From: Sphingomonas bacterium
GTDB taxonomy: Bacteria; Pseudomonadota; Alphaproteobacteria; Sphingomonadales; Sphingomonadaceae
Reading direction: 5' to 3'
DNA length: 43,743 bases
Assembly: GCF_903642285.1 (NCBI RefSeq)
Contig: NZ_CAHJWJ010000027.1
Coordinates: 1-43,743 of the forward strand
The notes under the pieces are model-generated. The model worked only from the letters and a program-made list of their open reading frames with translations. It was not told the origin of the DNA and did no database searches. The position numbers were made by a program, and so were the translations under genes. Shown piece after piece: positions 16,932 through 25,466 of this stretch. Each line of letters opens with the position of its first letter. Within the stretch, counting starts at the first letter, position 1.

Positions 16932-17434
16932 TCTACCGCGATGTCGCGCTCGCCGACGGCCCCGCGCTCGCGGCGATGGCTTGCGTGTCGTTCACGGAGA
17001 CGTTCGGGCATCTCTACACCGCGCGCGACCTGGCGACGTTCCTCGATCGCACTTTCGGGCCCGGCGGATTACCGGCGCAGATCGGTGACCCCGCCTATCG
17101 CATCCGCCTGGCGGTGGAGGGCGCGGCGATCGCCGGCTTCGCGAAGATCGGCCCCGTCGCCTTTCCCGGCGATTGGCCCGAGCGGGCGATCGAACTGCAT
17201 CAGCTTTATGTCCTGTCGGGCCATCAGGGCACCGGGGTCGGGCCGACGCTGATGGATTGGGCGACGGACGCCGCCCGCGAACGAGGATCGAGCGACATGG
17301 TATTGAGCGTCTGGGTCGAAAACGATCGTGCGCGGGCCTTCTACGAACGGCGCGGGTTCGTGGAGGTCGGCCGCTACGTCTTCCGGGTCGGCGATCACGA
17401 GGACGACGACCGGCTGATGCGGCTGACGCTGTGA
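16928..17434 (+). CDS. GNAT-family N-acetyltransferase
   Basis: A 168-residue acetyltransferase fold: RDVALADGPALAAMACVSFTETFGHLY at the N-terminus, the acetyl-CoA-binding loop LYVLSGHQGTGVGPTLMDWA (QGTGVG replaces the usual Q/RxxGxG/A), and the closing VENDRARAFYERRGFVEVGRYVFRVG. The acceptor is unknown. Its start overlaps the DUF185 stop and its own stop overlaps the pgeF start, so it is tightly coupled to both. It interrupts the commoner direct DUF185-pgeF adjacency, which suggests that it arrived later or is tied to envelope maintenance; that is inference. Confidence 0.88.
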   Translation: MIYRDVALADGPALAAMACVSFTETFGHLYTARDLATFLDRTFGPGGLPAQIGDPAYRIRLAVEGAAIAGFAKIGPVAFPGDWPERAIELHQLYVLSGHQGTGVGPTLMDWATDAARERGSSDMVLSVWVENDRARAFYERRGFVEVGRYVFRVGDHEDDDRLMRLTL

Positions 17435-18189
17435 GCGGGGTCGAGGTCATCCGCGCCGCCGCGCTCGACGGTGTGCCGCACGGCTTTCTCGGGCGGCACG
17501 GGGGTGTGTCGACGGGCGTCCATGCCGGGCTGAACGTCGGGATCGGATCGGACGACGACCCGGTGGCGGTCGCGGAAAACCGCGTGCTGGCGACGCGCGC
17601 GGTGCTGCCCGGCGCGCATCTCACGACCGTCTATCAGGTGCACGGCGCGGAGGCGGTGACGGTGCGCATGCCGCTGGCCGATCGCCCGCACGCCGATGCG
17701 CTGGTGACCGACCGCCCCGGGCTCGCGCTCGGCATCCTGACCGCGGACTGCGCGCCGGTGCTGCTGGCGGACGTGCAGGCGGGTGTCGTCGGCGCGGCGC
17801 ATGCGGGGTGGAAGGGCGCGCTGGCGGGGGTGACCGACGCGACCGTCATCGCGATGACCGCGCTGGGGGCGGAGCCGGCGCGCATCGTCGCCGCGATCGG
17901 CCCCGCGATCGCGCGCGCCAGCTACGAGGTGGACGACGCGTTCCTGCGCCGCTTCGCCGCCGCGGACCCGGCAAACGAGCGCTTCTTCGCCGATGGTCGC
18001 GCCGGGCATCACCGGTTCGATCTGGAGGCCTATGTCGCGCATCGGCTGGCGGTGTCGGGGGTCGGCCGGGTCGAGGCGATGGGGCTCGACACCTATGCCG
18101 ACGCGGACCGCTTCTACAGCTACCGCCGCGCGACGCATCGCGGCGAGCCCGGCTACGGGCGGCAGATCGCGATCGTCGGTGTTGGGTGA
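17431..18189 (+). CDS. pgeF: Peptidoglycan editing factor PgeF (YfiH/DUF152, laccase-domain)
   Basis: A 252-residue protein of the family once called multicopper polyphenol oxidase. In E. coli the homologue prevents misincorporation of L-Ser for L-Ala in peptidoglycan precursors. The metal-site motifs are present: YQVHGAEAV (His), LTADCAPVLL (Cys) and GAAHAGWKGALAG (His), plus GPAIARASYEVDD and the C-terminal YSYRRATHRGEPGYGRQIAIV. Family length is usual. The start is the GTG at 17431, giving a GTGA overlap with the GNAT stop; longer upstream readings run through the GNAT gene in another frame. Confidence 0.93.
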   Translation: MSGVEVIRAAALDGVPHGFLGRHGGVSTGVHAGLNVGIGSDDDPVAVAENRVLATRAVLPGAHLTTVYQVHGAEAVTVRMPLADRPHADALVTDRPGLALGILTADCAPVLLADVQAGVVGAAHAGWKGALAGVTDATVIAMTALGAEPARIVAAIGPAIARASYEVDDAFLRRFAAADPANERFFADGRAGHHRFDLEAYVAHRLAVSGVGRVEAMGLDTYADADRFYSYRRATHRGEPGYGRQIAIVGVG

Positions 18190-18234
18190 TCCGCCGCGCC
18201 CGCGAGGATGTCGTACCGGTCCGTTGATTACTCC

Positions 18235-18385
18235 GTCATGCCGGGCTCGTCCCGGCATCCATCGTGCCGCGCATTCTCACGCTTCTGGTTTCGCGGCGCG
18301 ATCGACCCCGGATCAAGTCCGGGGTGACGGAATAATTCGACCGAAGCCTTCACCGCCCCGGATGCCGGGACGCGCCCGGCATGAC
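18235..18385. repeat. Alphaproteobacterial REP cluster (three hairpins)
   Basis: Three REP units lie in the gap between pgeF and the VOC gene. Unit A is ATGCCGGG-CTCGT-CCCGGCAT (18238-18258). Unit B is ACCCCGGA-TCAAG-TCCGGGGT (18305-18325). Unit C is ATGCCGGG-ACGCG-CCCGGCAT (18362-18382). With their flanks, A and C are inverted copies of each other (CGTCATGCCGGG...), so the cluster is a BIME-like mosaic. No ORF in it is credible. Confidence 0.85.
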
Positions 18386-18391
18386 GCAAGC

Positions 18392-18772
18392 CTACCGCGT
18401 CTTCACGTCCTCCGGCGCGGTCAGTTGCGCGACGATCAGCCCGTTGCCGTCCGGATCGCTCAGCATCGTGAAGCGTCCCCAGGGCTGTTCGTCGATCGGC
18501 GAAGGCGTGCCGCCCGCCGCCGCGATCCGTGCATGTTCGGCGTCGATATCGGCGACGTGGAACATCAGCCCCTGCATCGATCCCGGCTTCATCTGGTCGA
18601 ACCAGGTGACCAAAGCAACGGTCGATCCGCCGTCCGCCGGCTGCATCTGGAGCCAGCGCATCGCCGGTCCCATCGGCGTGTCGTTGACCACCGACAGCGC
18701 GAGCACGTCGCGGTAATAGGCGAGCGACGCTTCCGGATCGCTGACGGGGATCGAAACGACGGCGACCGGCAT
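18392..18772 (-). CDS. VOC-superfamily (glyoxalase/bleomycin resistance-like) protein
   Basis: A 126-residue single-domain VOC protein: PVAVVSIPVSDPEASLAYYRDVLAL (first beta-alpha-beta unit), GSMQGLMFHVADIDAEHARI, and PWGRFTMLSDPDGNGLIVAQL, the usual metal-dependent dioxygenase/glyoxalase-like fold. Such proteins act in detoxification or ring cleavage; function here is open. The ATG at 18772 has AAGGA six bases upstream and is preferred over the TTG at 18778. It diverges from the PLP enzyme with an 84-bp gap and no clear promoter. Confidence 0.85.
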   Translation of the reverse strand: MPVAVVSIPVSDPEASLAYYRDVLALSVVNDTPMGPAMRWLQMQPADGGSTVALVTWFDQMKPGSMQGLMFHVADIDAEHARIAAAGGTPSPIDEQPWGRFTMLSDPDGNGLIVAQLTAPEDVKTR

Positions 18773-18856
18773 GGGCAATCCTTCGCGACGTGGATCGCTA
18801 CCGTATCACGATGCGACGCGTTCCGCTACCGCGCGACAAAACGCATGGAGAGCATG

Positions 18857-20182
18857 ATGCCCGACCTGACCGAGACCGAAGCCGACATGACCGGCGTCCC
18901 TGCGCCCGCCGCCGCGAAGCCGTCGGTCGAGGCGATCGGCGATCGCAAGCTGAAGGCATCGACGATGATGATGGGGCATGGCTACGACCCGTCGCTGTCC
19001 GAAGGTGCGCTGAAACCGCCGATCTTCCTCACCTCCACCTTCGTCTTCCCCAACGCGGCGGCGGGCAAGCGTCATTTCGAGGGCGTGACCGGCAAGCGGC
19101 CGGGCGGCGCGGATGGCCTGGTCTATTCGCGGTTCAACGGGCCGAACCAGGAAATCCTCGAGGATCGCCTCGGCATCTGGGAAGAGGCGGAGGACGCGCT
19201 CGCTTTCTCGTCGGGGATGTCCGCGATCGCGACCCTGTTCCTGTCGATGGTGAAACCGGGCGACACGATCGTCCATTCGGGGCCGCTCTACGCCGCGACC
19301 GAGACGCTGATCGCGCGCATCCTCGGCCGGTTCGGGGTGCATTGGCTCGATTTCCCCGCAGGCGCGACGCGCGAGGAGATCGACGCGGTGCTGCGCCGCG
19401 CGGCGAGCGGCAACGTCGCGATGATCTACCTCGAAAGTCCCGCCAATCCCACCAACGCGCTGGTCGACATCCAGGCGGTCGCGGCGAGTCGCGACGCGAT
19501 CTTCACCGGCGAGACCAAGCCGCCGATCGCGATCGACAATACGTTCCTCGGACCGCTATGGCTGCAACCGCTCAAGCACGGCGCGGACATCGTCGTCTAT
19601 TCGCTGACCAAATATGCGGGCGGGCACAGCGATCTCGTCGCGGGCGGGGTGCTCGGGTCGAAGGCGCATATCGATACCATCCGGTCGATGCGCAACACGA
19701 TCGGCACGATCTGCGACCCGAACACCGCCTGGATGCTGCTCCGGTCGCTGGAAACGCTGGAACTGCGGATGAGCCGCGCGGGCGAGAATGCGGCGAAGGT
19801 CTGCGCATTCCTGCGCCGGCATCCCAAGATCGAACGCGTCGGCTATCTCGGCTTTCTGGAGGACAGTCCCGGCATGGAGCGGCAGGCGGACATCTACCGC
19901 CGGCATTGCACGGGCGCGGGTTCGACCTTCTCGCTGCTGGTGAACGGCGGCGAGAAGGAAGCGTTCGCGTTCCTCGACGCGCTGAAGATCGCCAAGCTCG
20001 CAGTGTCGCTGGGCGGCACCGAGACGCTCGCCAGCCACCCGGCGGCGATGACGCATCTGTCCGTTCCCGACGCCCGCAAGCAGGCATTGGGGATCACCGA
20101 CAATCTGGTGCGCATCTCGATCGGCGTCGAGGATGCGGACGACCTGATCGCCGATTTCGACCAGGCGCTGGCGGCGATTTGA
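18857..20182 (+). CDS. Cystathionine gamma-synthase-family PLP enzyme
   Basis: A 441-residue member of the Cys/Met-metabolism PLP family (cystathionine gamma-synthase, cystathionine gamma-lyase, methionine gamma-lyase). Key features are LVYSRFNGPNQEILEDRL (Tyr and Arg of the phosphate site), AFSSGMSAIATLFLS, YLESPANPTNALVDI, AIDNTFLGPLWLQPLKHGADIV, and the PLP-lysine Lys252 in YSLTKYAGGHSDLVAGGV. It carries an N-terminal extension of about 40 residues and a roughly 20-residue insert around FTGETKPPIA compared with CGS, as in a sphingomonad subgroup of uncharacterised members. Three in-frame ATGs compete (18845, 18854, 18857); GGAG spacing favours the last. No met or cys gene is directly adjacent. 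Confidence 0.88.
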   Translation: MPDLTETEADMTGVPAPAAAKPSVEAIGDRKLKASTMMMGHGYDPSLSEGALKPPIFLTSTFVFPNAAAGKRHFEGVTGKRPGGADGLVYSRFNGPNQEILEDRLGIWEEAEDALAFSSGMSAIATLFLSMVKPGDTIVHSGPLYAATETLIARILGRFGVHWLDFPAGATREEIDAVLRRAASGNVAMIYLESPANPTNALVDIQAVAASRDAIFTGETKPPIAIDNTFLGPLWLQPLKHGADIVVYSLTKYAGGHSDLVAGGVLGSKAHIDTIRSMRNTIGTICDPNTAWMLLRSLETLELRMSRAGENAAKVCAFLRRHPKIERVGYLGFLEDSPGMERQADIYRRHCTGAGSTFSLLVNGGEKEAFAFLDALKIAKLAVSLGGTETLASHPAAMTHLSVPDARKQALGITDNLVRISIGVEDADDLIADFDQALAAI

Positions 20183-20390
20183 CGGCTGGACGGTACCGAA
20201 GGCGAATCGTTCCGCGGTATCTGGATGATCGGGCACCCCGAATAAGGATCGCGCTCGCCGCCATGCTACAAGCGGTGATCGCCGCGATGATCCAGCCAGG
20301 TGCCGCGCGCAGACCGCTATCCCGCTGCCGGTCGCTTCGTCGCGAAGCCGTTGGCGTAACGGGCAGGGCCGCGCTGCGTATTCGCGCAGA

Positions 20391-21584
20391 TCAGGTGACC
20401 GCGCCGCGCCGGCGACTGGCGGGGTCGTCCCACGACCGGCCGTCCGTCACCGACGCGATGATATCGATCGCGGCGTCAATCTCCGCCGCGCCGATATAGA
20501 GCGGGGTGATGCCGAAGCGCAGGATGTCGGGGGCGCGAAAATCGCCGATCAGCCCGCGCGCGATCAGCGCCTGCATGATCGCGTAGCCCTCCGCGTGGCG
20601 CAGCGAAACCTGGCTGCCCCGTATCGCGCCGTCGCGCGGGGAGGCGAGGGCGAGGTCGGGGCAGCGCGCCTCGATCCCGGCGATGAAGCGGGCCGACAGC
20701 GCCAGCGACGCGGCGCGGACATCGGCCATGTCGACCGAGTCCCATATATCGAGCGCGGCATCCAGGGCGGCGAGCGCCAGGATCGGCGGCGTGCCGACCC
20801 GCATCCGCTCGATCCCGCGCGCGGGCCGGTAATCGGAATCGAATGCGAAGGGTGCTTCGTGCCCCATCCACCCCGACAGCGCGGGGCGGACATGGTCGGC
20901 GAGGCGGGGGGCGACATATATGAAGGCGGGCGATCCGGGTCCGCCGTTCAGATATTTATACGTGCAGCCGACCGCGAAATCGACGTCGGCCACCACGACG
21001 TCGACGGGCAGCGCGCCCGCGGAATGCGCGAGATCCCAGATCACGACCGCACCGACAGCGCGCGCGCGCGCGGTGATCGCCCGCATGTCGTGCCGTCGCC
21101 CGGTACGATAATCGACCTCGGTCAGCATCACGGCCGCGACGCTGTCGTCGATCGCCGCCATCACCGCTTCGGGCGCGACGATCCGCAATGCGTGCCCGCG
21201 GTCGAGCGAGGCGATCAGCCCTTGCGCCATGTACAGGTCGGTCGGGAAATTGCCGCTGTCCGACAGGATCACGCGCCGGTCGGGCACGAGGTCGAGCGCC
21301 GCGGCGAGCGCCTGATAAACCTTTACCGACAGCGTATCGCCCATCACGACGCTGCCCGACGGTGCGCCGATCAGCCGACCGACCCGGTCGCCGACGCGGC
21401 CGGGCATCGCGATCCAGTCGGCATCGTTCCAGGCGCGGATCAGCAGCCCGCCCCACTCGTCCGCTAGCACCGCCTGCACCCGCGCCGCGACGCCGCGCGG
21501 CAACGGCCCGAGCGAATTGCCGTCGAGATAGATCACGTCTCCGGGCAGATCGAAGCGCGCGCGGGTGGCGGCGAAGTCGGTCAT
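20391..21584 (-). CDS. kynU: Kynureninase
   Basis: PLP enzyme that cleaves kynurenine (and 3-hydroxykynurenine) to anthranilate and alanine in tryptophan catabolism. The 397-residue protein begins FDLPGDVIYLDGNSLGPLP, then has LSDSGNFPTDLYMAQGL, WDLAHSAGALPVDVV, the PLP-lysine Lys210 in CTYKYLNGGPGSPAFIYV, SGWMGHEAPFAFD and RMRVGTPPILAL, all kynureninase landmarks at normal length. Its ATG overlaps the upstream esterase stop (ATGA). kynA and kynB, usual partners, are not in the window. The 208-bp gap downstream of it (20183-20390) shows only a weak hairpin near 20330 and no credible gene. Confidence 0.93.
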   Translation of the reverse strand: MTDFAATRARFDLPGDVIYLDGNSLGPLPRGVAARVQAVLADEWGGLLIRAWNDADWIAMPGRVGDRVGRLIGAPSGSVVMGDTLSVKVYQALAAALDLVPDRRVILSDSGNFPTDLYMAQGLIASLDRGHALRIVAPEAVMAAIDDSVAAVMLTEVDYRTGRRHDMRAITARARAVGAVVIWDLAHSAGALPVDVVVADVDFAVGCTYKYLNGGPGSPAFIYVAPRLADHVRPALSGWMGHEAPFAFDSDYRPARGIERMRVGTPPILALAALDAALDIWDSVDMADVRAASLALSARFIAGIEARCPDLALASPRDGAIRGSQVSLRHAEGYAIMQALIARGLIGDFRAPDILRFGITPLYIGAAEIDAAIDIIASVTDGRSWDDPASRRRGAVT

Positions 21585-22249
21585 CGCGCAGGGACCTTCA
21601 GCGCGGCGCGCACCGCGGGCAGCATCCGCGCGACGATGATCGCGACGCCGCGCGCGTTGGGATGCAGTCCGTCCGCCTGGATCAAGGCGCGGTTCGCGGC
21701 GACCCCGTCGAGATAGAAGCGATAGAGCGGCAGGCGATGCGCCCTGGCGAGCGCGGGGTACATCGCATCGAAGCCGCGCGCATAGTCCGCCCCCATATTG
21801 GGTGCGGCGCGCATCCCGGCGATCAGCACGCGGATATGGCGGCGCTGCAATTCGGTCAGCACCGCATCCAGCTTCGCGCGCGCCTGCGCCACCGGCAGCC
21901 CGCGCAGCATGTCGTTCGCGCCCAGCTCGACGATGACGAGATCGGGCGGCGTGCCGAGGCCGCGCAGCCCCCAGGCGAGCCGCGCCTGCCCTTGCGCGAC
22001 GGTATCCCCCGCCACCCCGCCGTTGCGAACGGTCGCCGCCACCCCCGCCCGGCGCAACGCGGCCTGCAACTGCGTCGGAAAACCCTGGTTGGGCGGCAGG
22101 CCGTAACCCGCCACCAGACTGTCGCCGAACGCCCAGACGACGGGCCGCGTCGGCGAAGCGACGGCCGGCGACGTGGCGAAGATCAGCAGCGTCAGCAACG
22201 CGCGGTGGACAGACCGGCCCCGGCATCCGTATCGCAGGCTATATGGCAT
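21581..22249 (-). CDS. TesA-like GDSL/SGNH esterase (arylesterase), exported
   Basis: A 222-residue SGNH hydrolase with an N-terminal signal peptide (HRALLTLLIFATSPAVAS). Block I is VVWAFGDSLVAGYGLP with the nucleophile Ser, block II VRNGGVAGDTVAQG, block III VIVELGANDMLRGLP (oxyanion Asn), and block V ADGLHPNARG (Asp and His). It resembles E. coli TesA/arylesterase in length and export, hydrolysing acyl esters in the periplasm. Its start overlaps the divergent ABC ATPase start by 7 bp, the arrangement seen for tesA and ybbA in E. coli. Its stop is coupled to kynU. Confidence 0.88.
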   Translation of the reverse strand: MPYSLRYGCRGRSVHRALLTLLIFATSPAVASPTRPVVWAFGDSLVAGYGLPPNQGFPTQLQAALRRAGVAATVRNGGVAGDTVAQGQARLAWGLRGLGTPPDLVIVELGANDMLRGLPVAQARAKLDAVLTELQRRHIRVLIAGMRAAPNMGADYARGFDAMYPALARAHRLPLYRFYLDGVAANRALIQADGLHPNARGVAIIVARMLPAVRAALKVPAR

Positions 22250-22962
22250 CCGCACCGGCTTCTCCGACGATCGAACCGCCCGTGGCCGATCTGATCGACG
22301 TGCGCAATCTGTCGCTGTCGCTTGGCCGGGTTCCGGCACGCGTCGACATCCTGCGCGGGATCGACCTTCGCGTCGCCGGCGGCGAAAGTGTCGCGCTGCT
22401 CGGGCCGTCGGGGTCGGGCAAATCGTCGCTGATGGCGGTGCTGGCCGGGCTCGAGCGACCGAGCGGGGGCGATGTGCGTGTCGCCGGGCTGAACATCGGC
22501 ACGCTCGGCGAGGATGCACTGGCGATCGCCCGGCGGGGGCGGATCGGGATCGTGCTGCAGGCCTTTCACTTGTTGCCGACGATGACCGCGCTGGAAAACG
22601 TCGCGGTGCCGCTGGAACTGGCGGGCGAGCGCGATGCGTTCGCGGGCGCGGCGGACGAACTCGCCGCGGTCGGGCTCGGCCACCGGACGGGGCATTACCC
22701 CGCGCAATTGTCGGGTGGCGAGCAGCAGCGCGTGGCGATCGCACGCGCACTCGTCGGCCGCCCCGCTTTGCTGTTCGCGGACGAACCGACGGGCAATCTC
22801 GACACCGTCACCGGTGCATCGATCATGGATCTGCTGTTCGCGCGCCATGCCGCGGCGGGAACGACCTTGTTCGTCATCACCCACGACCCGGTATTGGCGG
22901 CGCGGTGCGCGCGGGTCGTCGAGCTGGCGGACGGCCGAATCGTCTCCGACCGCCCAGCATGA
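22243..22962 (+). CDS. ABC transporter ATP-binding protein, YbbA/LolD-like
   Basis: A 239-residue ATPase of the MacB/LolD group. Walker A is LLGPSGSGKSSLMAVLAG, the Q-loop IVLQAFHLLPTMTALENVAVPLEL, the signature [17 protein letters not shown], Walker B LLFADEPTGNLDTVTG, and the H-loop VITHDPVLA. It pairs with the following FtsX-type permease, coupled by an ATGA overlap. In E. coli the equivalent pair ybbA-ybbP diverges from tesA, as here. The substrate is unknown; lipoprotein or lipid handling is often proposed for the group. Confidence 0.9.
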   Translation: MASAPASPTIEPPVADLIDVRNLSLSLGRVPARVDILRGIDLRVAGGESVALLGPSGSGKSSLMAVLAGLERPSGGDVRVAGLNIGTLGEDALAIARRGRIGIVLQAFHLLPTMTALENVAVPLELAGERDAFAGAADELAAVGLGHRTGHYPAQLSGGEQQRVAIARALVGRPALLFADEPTGNLDTVTGASIMDLLFARHAAAGTTLFVITHDPVLAARCARVVELADGRIVSDRPA

Positions 22963-25448
22963 CGATCGCGCTTCGGCTGGCGGTGCGCGACCTCGGGCGC
23001 GGCGGGCGCGGGTTGTTGCTGCTCGCCTTGTGCCTGTTCCTCGGCACCGCCGCGCTGGCCGGGATCGGCAGCCTGTCCGCGAGCATGCTCGCCGCGCTCG
23101 ACGCGCAGGGGCGGACGATTCTGGGCGGCGACGTCGAGCTGACCGTATCGCAGCGCAGCGCCACCGTCGCGGAGGCCGCCGCGTTCGCCGACGCGGGACG
23201 ACTGTCCGAGACGATCGGCATGCGGGCGATGGCGGACCCGGGCGGTGGCCTGGCACCGACGCTGGTCAACCTGCGCGGCGTGGATTCGGCCTGGCCGCTG
23301 GTGGGGCGATTGCAACTCGCGCCCGGCGGACACCGGCCCCGCGGTCCGGAGATCGCGGTCGCGCAGGCGCTGGCCGACCGGCTGGCGCTTCGTATCGGCA
23401 GCCCGGTGCGCATCGGTGCGGCACGCTTCACGGTATCGGGGGTGATTGCGGACGAACCCGACCGGCTCGGTGCCGGATTCACGCTCGGGCCCTCGGTCAT
23501 TCTCGACATGGACGGCCTGCAGGCGACGCAATTGGTCCAGCCCGGCAGCCTGTACGAGACCCGCTACCATCTCCTGCTGCCAGCGCACGGCGATCCGGAT
23601 TCGGTTCGCGACCGGCTGATCGCGCGGTTCCCGGGTGCCGGATGGAACGGACGGACCAGCGCGCAGGCGGCGGGGGGACTGAAACGCGGGATCGCCCAGC
23701 TGGGACAGTTCCTGCTGCTCGTCGGCCTGGCCGCGCTGGCCATCGCAGGCGTCGGGGTGGCGAGCGGGGTGGCGGCGTATCTGGGCGCCAAGACGCGGAT
23801 CATCGCGGCGCTGAAAGTGCTCGGCGCGGACAGCCGGACGATCGTGACGATGTTCCTCACGCAGCTGGCGCTGGTCGCCATGGTCGGGATCGGTGCCGGG
23901 GTCGCGGTCGGTGCGGCGGTGCCGTGGATCGTCGCGCGATCGGCGGGGGATGCCCTGCCGGTGCCGCCGCGGATCGCGCTCTACCCGGTACCGCTCGGCG
24001 TCGCGGTCGCGCTGTCGCTGATCGTCGCGCTGCTGTCCGCCCTGCCGGCGCTCGCCCGCGCCCGGCAGGTACCCGCCGCGACGCTGCTGCGCGATACGCT
24101 GGCACCGCGCACGCTGCCTTCGATACGCGTGCTCGCGGGCATCGCCGGGTTGCTGGTCTTGCTCGTCGCGCTGTCGGTGCTGACCGCGTCGGATCGACCG
24201 CTGGCGCTCGGGTTCGTCGCTGGGACCGCGGCGACGATCCTCGCTTTGTGGCTGGCCGGACTGGCGATCCGCGCCGTTGCCGCGCGGCTCCCTCGGCCGC
24301 GGCGGCCGCTGTTGCGGCTCGCCATCGCCAATCTGCACCGGCCCGGCGCGCAGACTGACCGGCTGGTGGTGGCGCTGGGGCTCGGCTTTTCGCTGTTCGT
24401 CGGGCTCGCGACGATCGACACCAGCGTCTCCGCCGAACTGCAGCACACCGCCCCCGCCACCGCGCCGCGCTTCTTCGCGATCGACCTGCAACCCGACGAT
24501 GCGGCGCGCTTCCGTACCGTCGTGGCCGCCGCCGCGCCGGGGGCGCGGATCGAGGCGGTGCCGTCGCTGCGCGGATCGATCGTCGCGCTGAAGGGCGTAC
24601 GCATCGCCGATATGAAGACGCTGCCGCCCGGGGCCTGGGTGCTTCGCGGCGACCGGACGCTGACCTGGTCGGCGACCGTGCCCCCGCGCAATATCGTCGT
24701 GGCGGGGCGGTGGTGGCGCGCGGATTACCGCGGCCCGCCGCTCGTTTCGATCGAGGACCGAACCGCGGAGGCGCTCGGCCTGCACGTCGGCGACCAGGTC
24801 ACCATATCCGTCCTGGGCGTCGATGTCCCCGCGCGGATCGCGGCGTTGCGCAAGATCGACTGGGGTGGGCTGGGGCTCAACTTCGCGGTCGTCTTCTCGC
24901 CCGGCTATATCGAGGAGGCACCGCATGGCCTCCTCGCCAGCGTCTATGCCGCCCCGGCGCGCGACGAGGCGATCGCGCGGAAGGTCGCCGCCACGCTGCC
25001 GTCGGTGACCCTGGTACGCGTCGGCGACGTGATCGGGCAGATCGGCGAATTGCTGGGGAAGATCGCCTTGGCGATCCGGGCGGCGGGGGCGGTGACGGTC
25101 GCGGCCGGCATCGCGGTGCTGGTCGGCGCGGTCGCCGCGTCGGGACGTACGCGACGCTATGACGCGACGATCCTCAAGCTGCTCGGCGGCAGCGGCGCGC
25201 AGGTGCTGGCGGCGCAGGCGATCGAATATGCCCTGCTGTCGCTGATCCTCGTCGCGGTCGCGCTGGCGGTCGGGTGCGGGGCGGGCTGGTATGTCGTCAC
25301 CCATGTGTTCCAGCTTGCCTGGGCCCCCGATTGGGACGTCGTCGCGCTGACGCTGGCGGCTGCGACGATCGTAACGATGGGGATCGGCCTGCTCGGCAGC
25401 CTGACCGCGCTGCGCGCGCGACCCGCCACGGTTCTGCGCGCGCTCTAG
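22959..25448 (+). CDS. ABC transporter permease, YbbP/FtsX-MacB family
   Basis: An 829-residue inner-membrane permease. An N-terminal helix (GLLLLALCLFLGTAALAGIGS) is followed by a large periplasmic domain (about residues 40-240, LDAQGRTILGGDVELTVS). A first FtsX core of three or more helices lies near 250-350 (FLLLVGLAALAIAGVGVASGV; RIIAALKVLGADSRTIVTMFL), with further helices around 390-440, a second periplasmic domain near 480-690, and a second FtsX core at the C-terminus (RYDATILKLLGGSGAQVLAAQ). The duplicated architecture and length match YbbP-type permeases. It is translationally coupled to the ATPase. An 18-bp gap separates it from the convergent lipoprotein gene, with no obvious terminator. 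Confidence 0.9.
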   Translation: MTIALRLAVRDLGRGGRGLLLLALCLFLGTAALAGIGSLSASMLAALDAQGRTILGGDVELTVSQRSATVAEAAAFADAGRLSETIGMRAMADPGGGLAPTLVNLRGVDSAWPLVGRLQLAPGGHRPRGPEIAVAQALADRLALRIGSPVRIGAARFTVSGVIADEPDRLGAGFTLGPSVILDMDGLQATQLVQPGSLYETRYHLLLPAHGDPDSVRDRLIARFPGAGWNGRTSAQAAGGLKRGIAQLGQFLLLVGLAALAIAGVGVASGVAAYLGAKTRIIAALKVLGADSRTIVTMFLTQLALVAMVGIGAGVAVGAAVPWIVARSAGDALPVPPRIALYPVPLGVAVALSLIVALLSALPALARARQVPAATLLRDTLAPRTLPSIRVLAGIAGLLVLLVALSVLTASDRPLALGFVAGTAATILALWLAGLAIRAVAARLPRPRRPLLRLAIANLHRPGAQTDRLVVALGLGFSLFVGLATIDTSVSAELQHTAPATAPRFFAIDLQPDDAARFRTVVAAAAPGARIEAVPSLRGSIVALKGVRIADMKTLPPGAWVLRGDRTLTWSATVPPRNIVVAGRWWRADYRGPPLVSIEDRTAEALGLHVGDQVTISVLGVDVPARIAALRKIDWGGLGLNFAVVFSPGYIEEAPHGLLASVYAAPARDEAIARKVAATLPSVTLVRVGDVIGQIGELLGKIALAIRAAGAVTVAAGIAVLVGAVAASGRTRRYDATILKLLGGSGAQVLAAQAIEYALLSLILVAVALAVGCGAGWYVVTHVFQLAWAPDWDVVALTLAAATIVTMGIGLLGSLTALRARPATVLRAL

Positions 25449-25466
25449 ATCGCGAGCGCCAGCCGA

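Noticed and set aside
20183..20390. Small plus-strand frames in the gap between the PLP enzyme and kynU
   Set aside because: Continuations of the PLP-gene shadow frame; no start context or motif.
22695..25304. An 869-codon open frame on the minus strand
   Set aside because: It is antisense to the ABC ATPase and permease, very rich in Arg and Gln with no motif; a by-product of high GC.
22243..25448. The ABC pair as a defence or toxin-export system
   Set aside because: Domain layout and divergence from a TesA-like esterase match the housekeeping YbbA/YbbP group.
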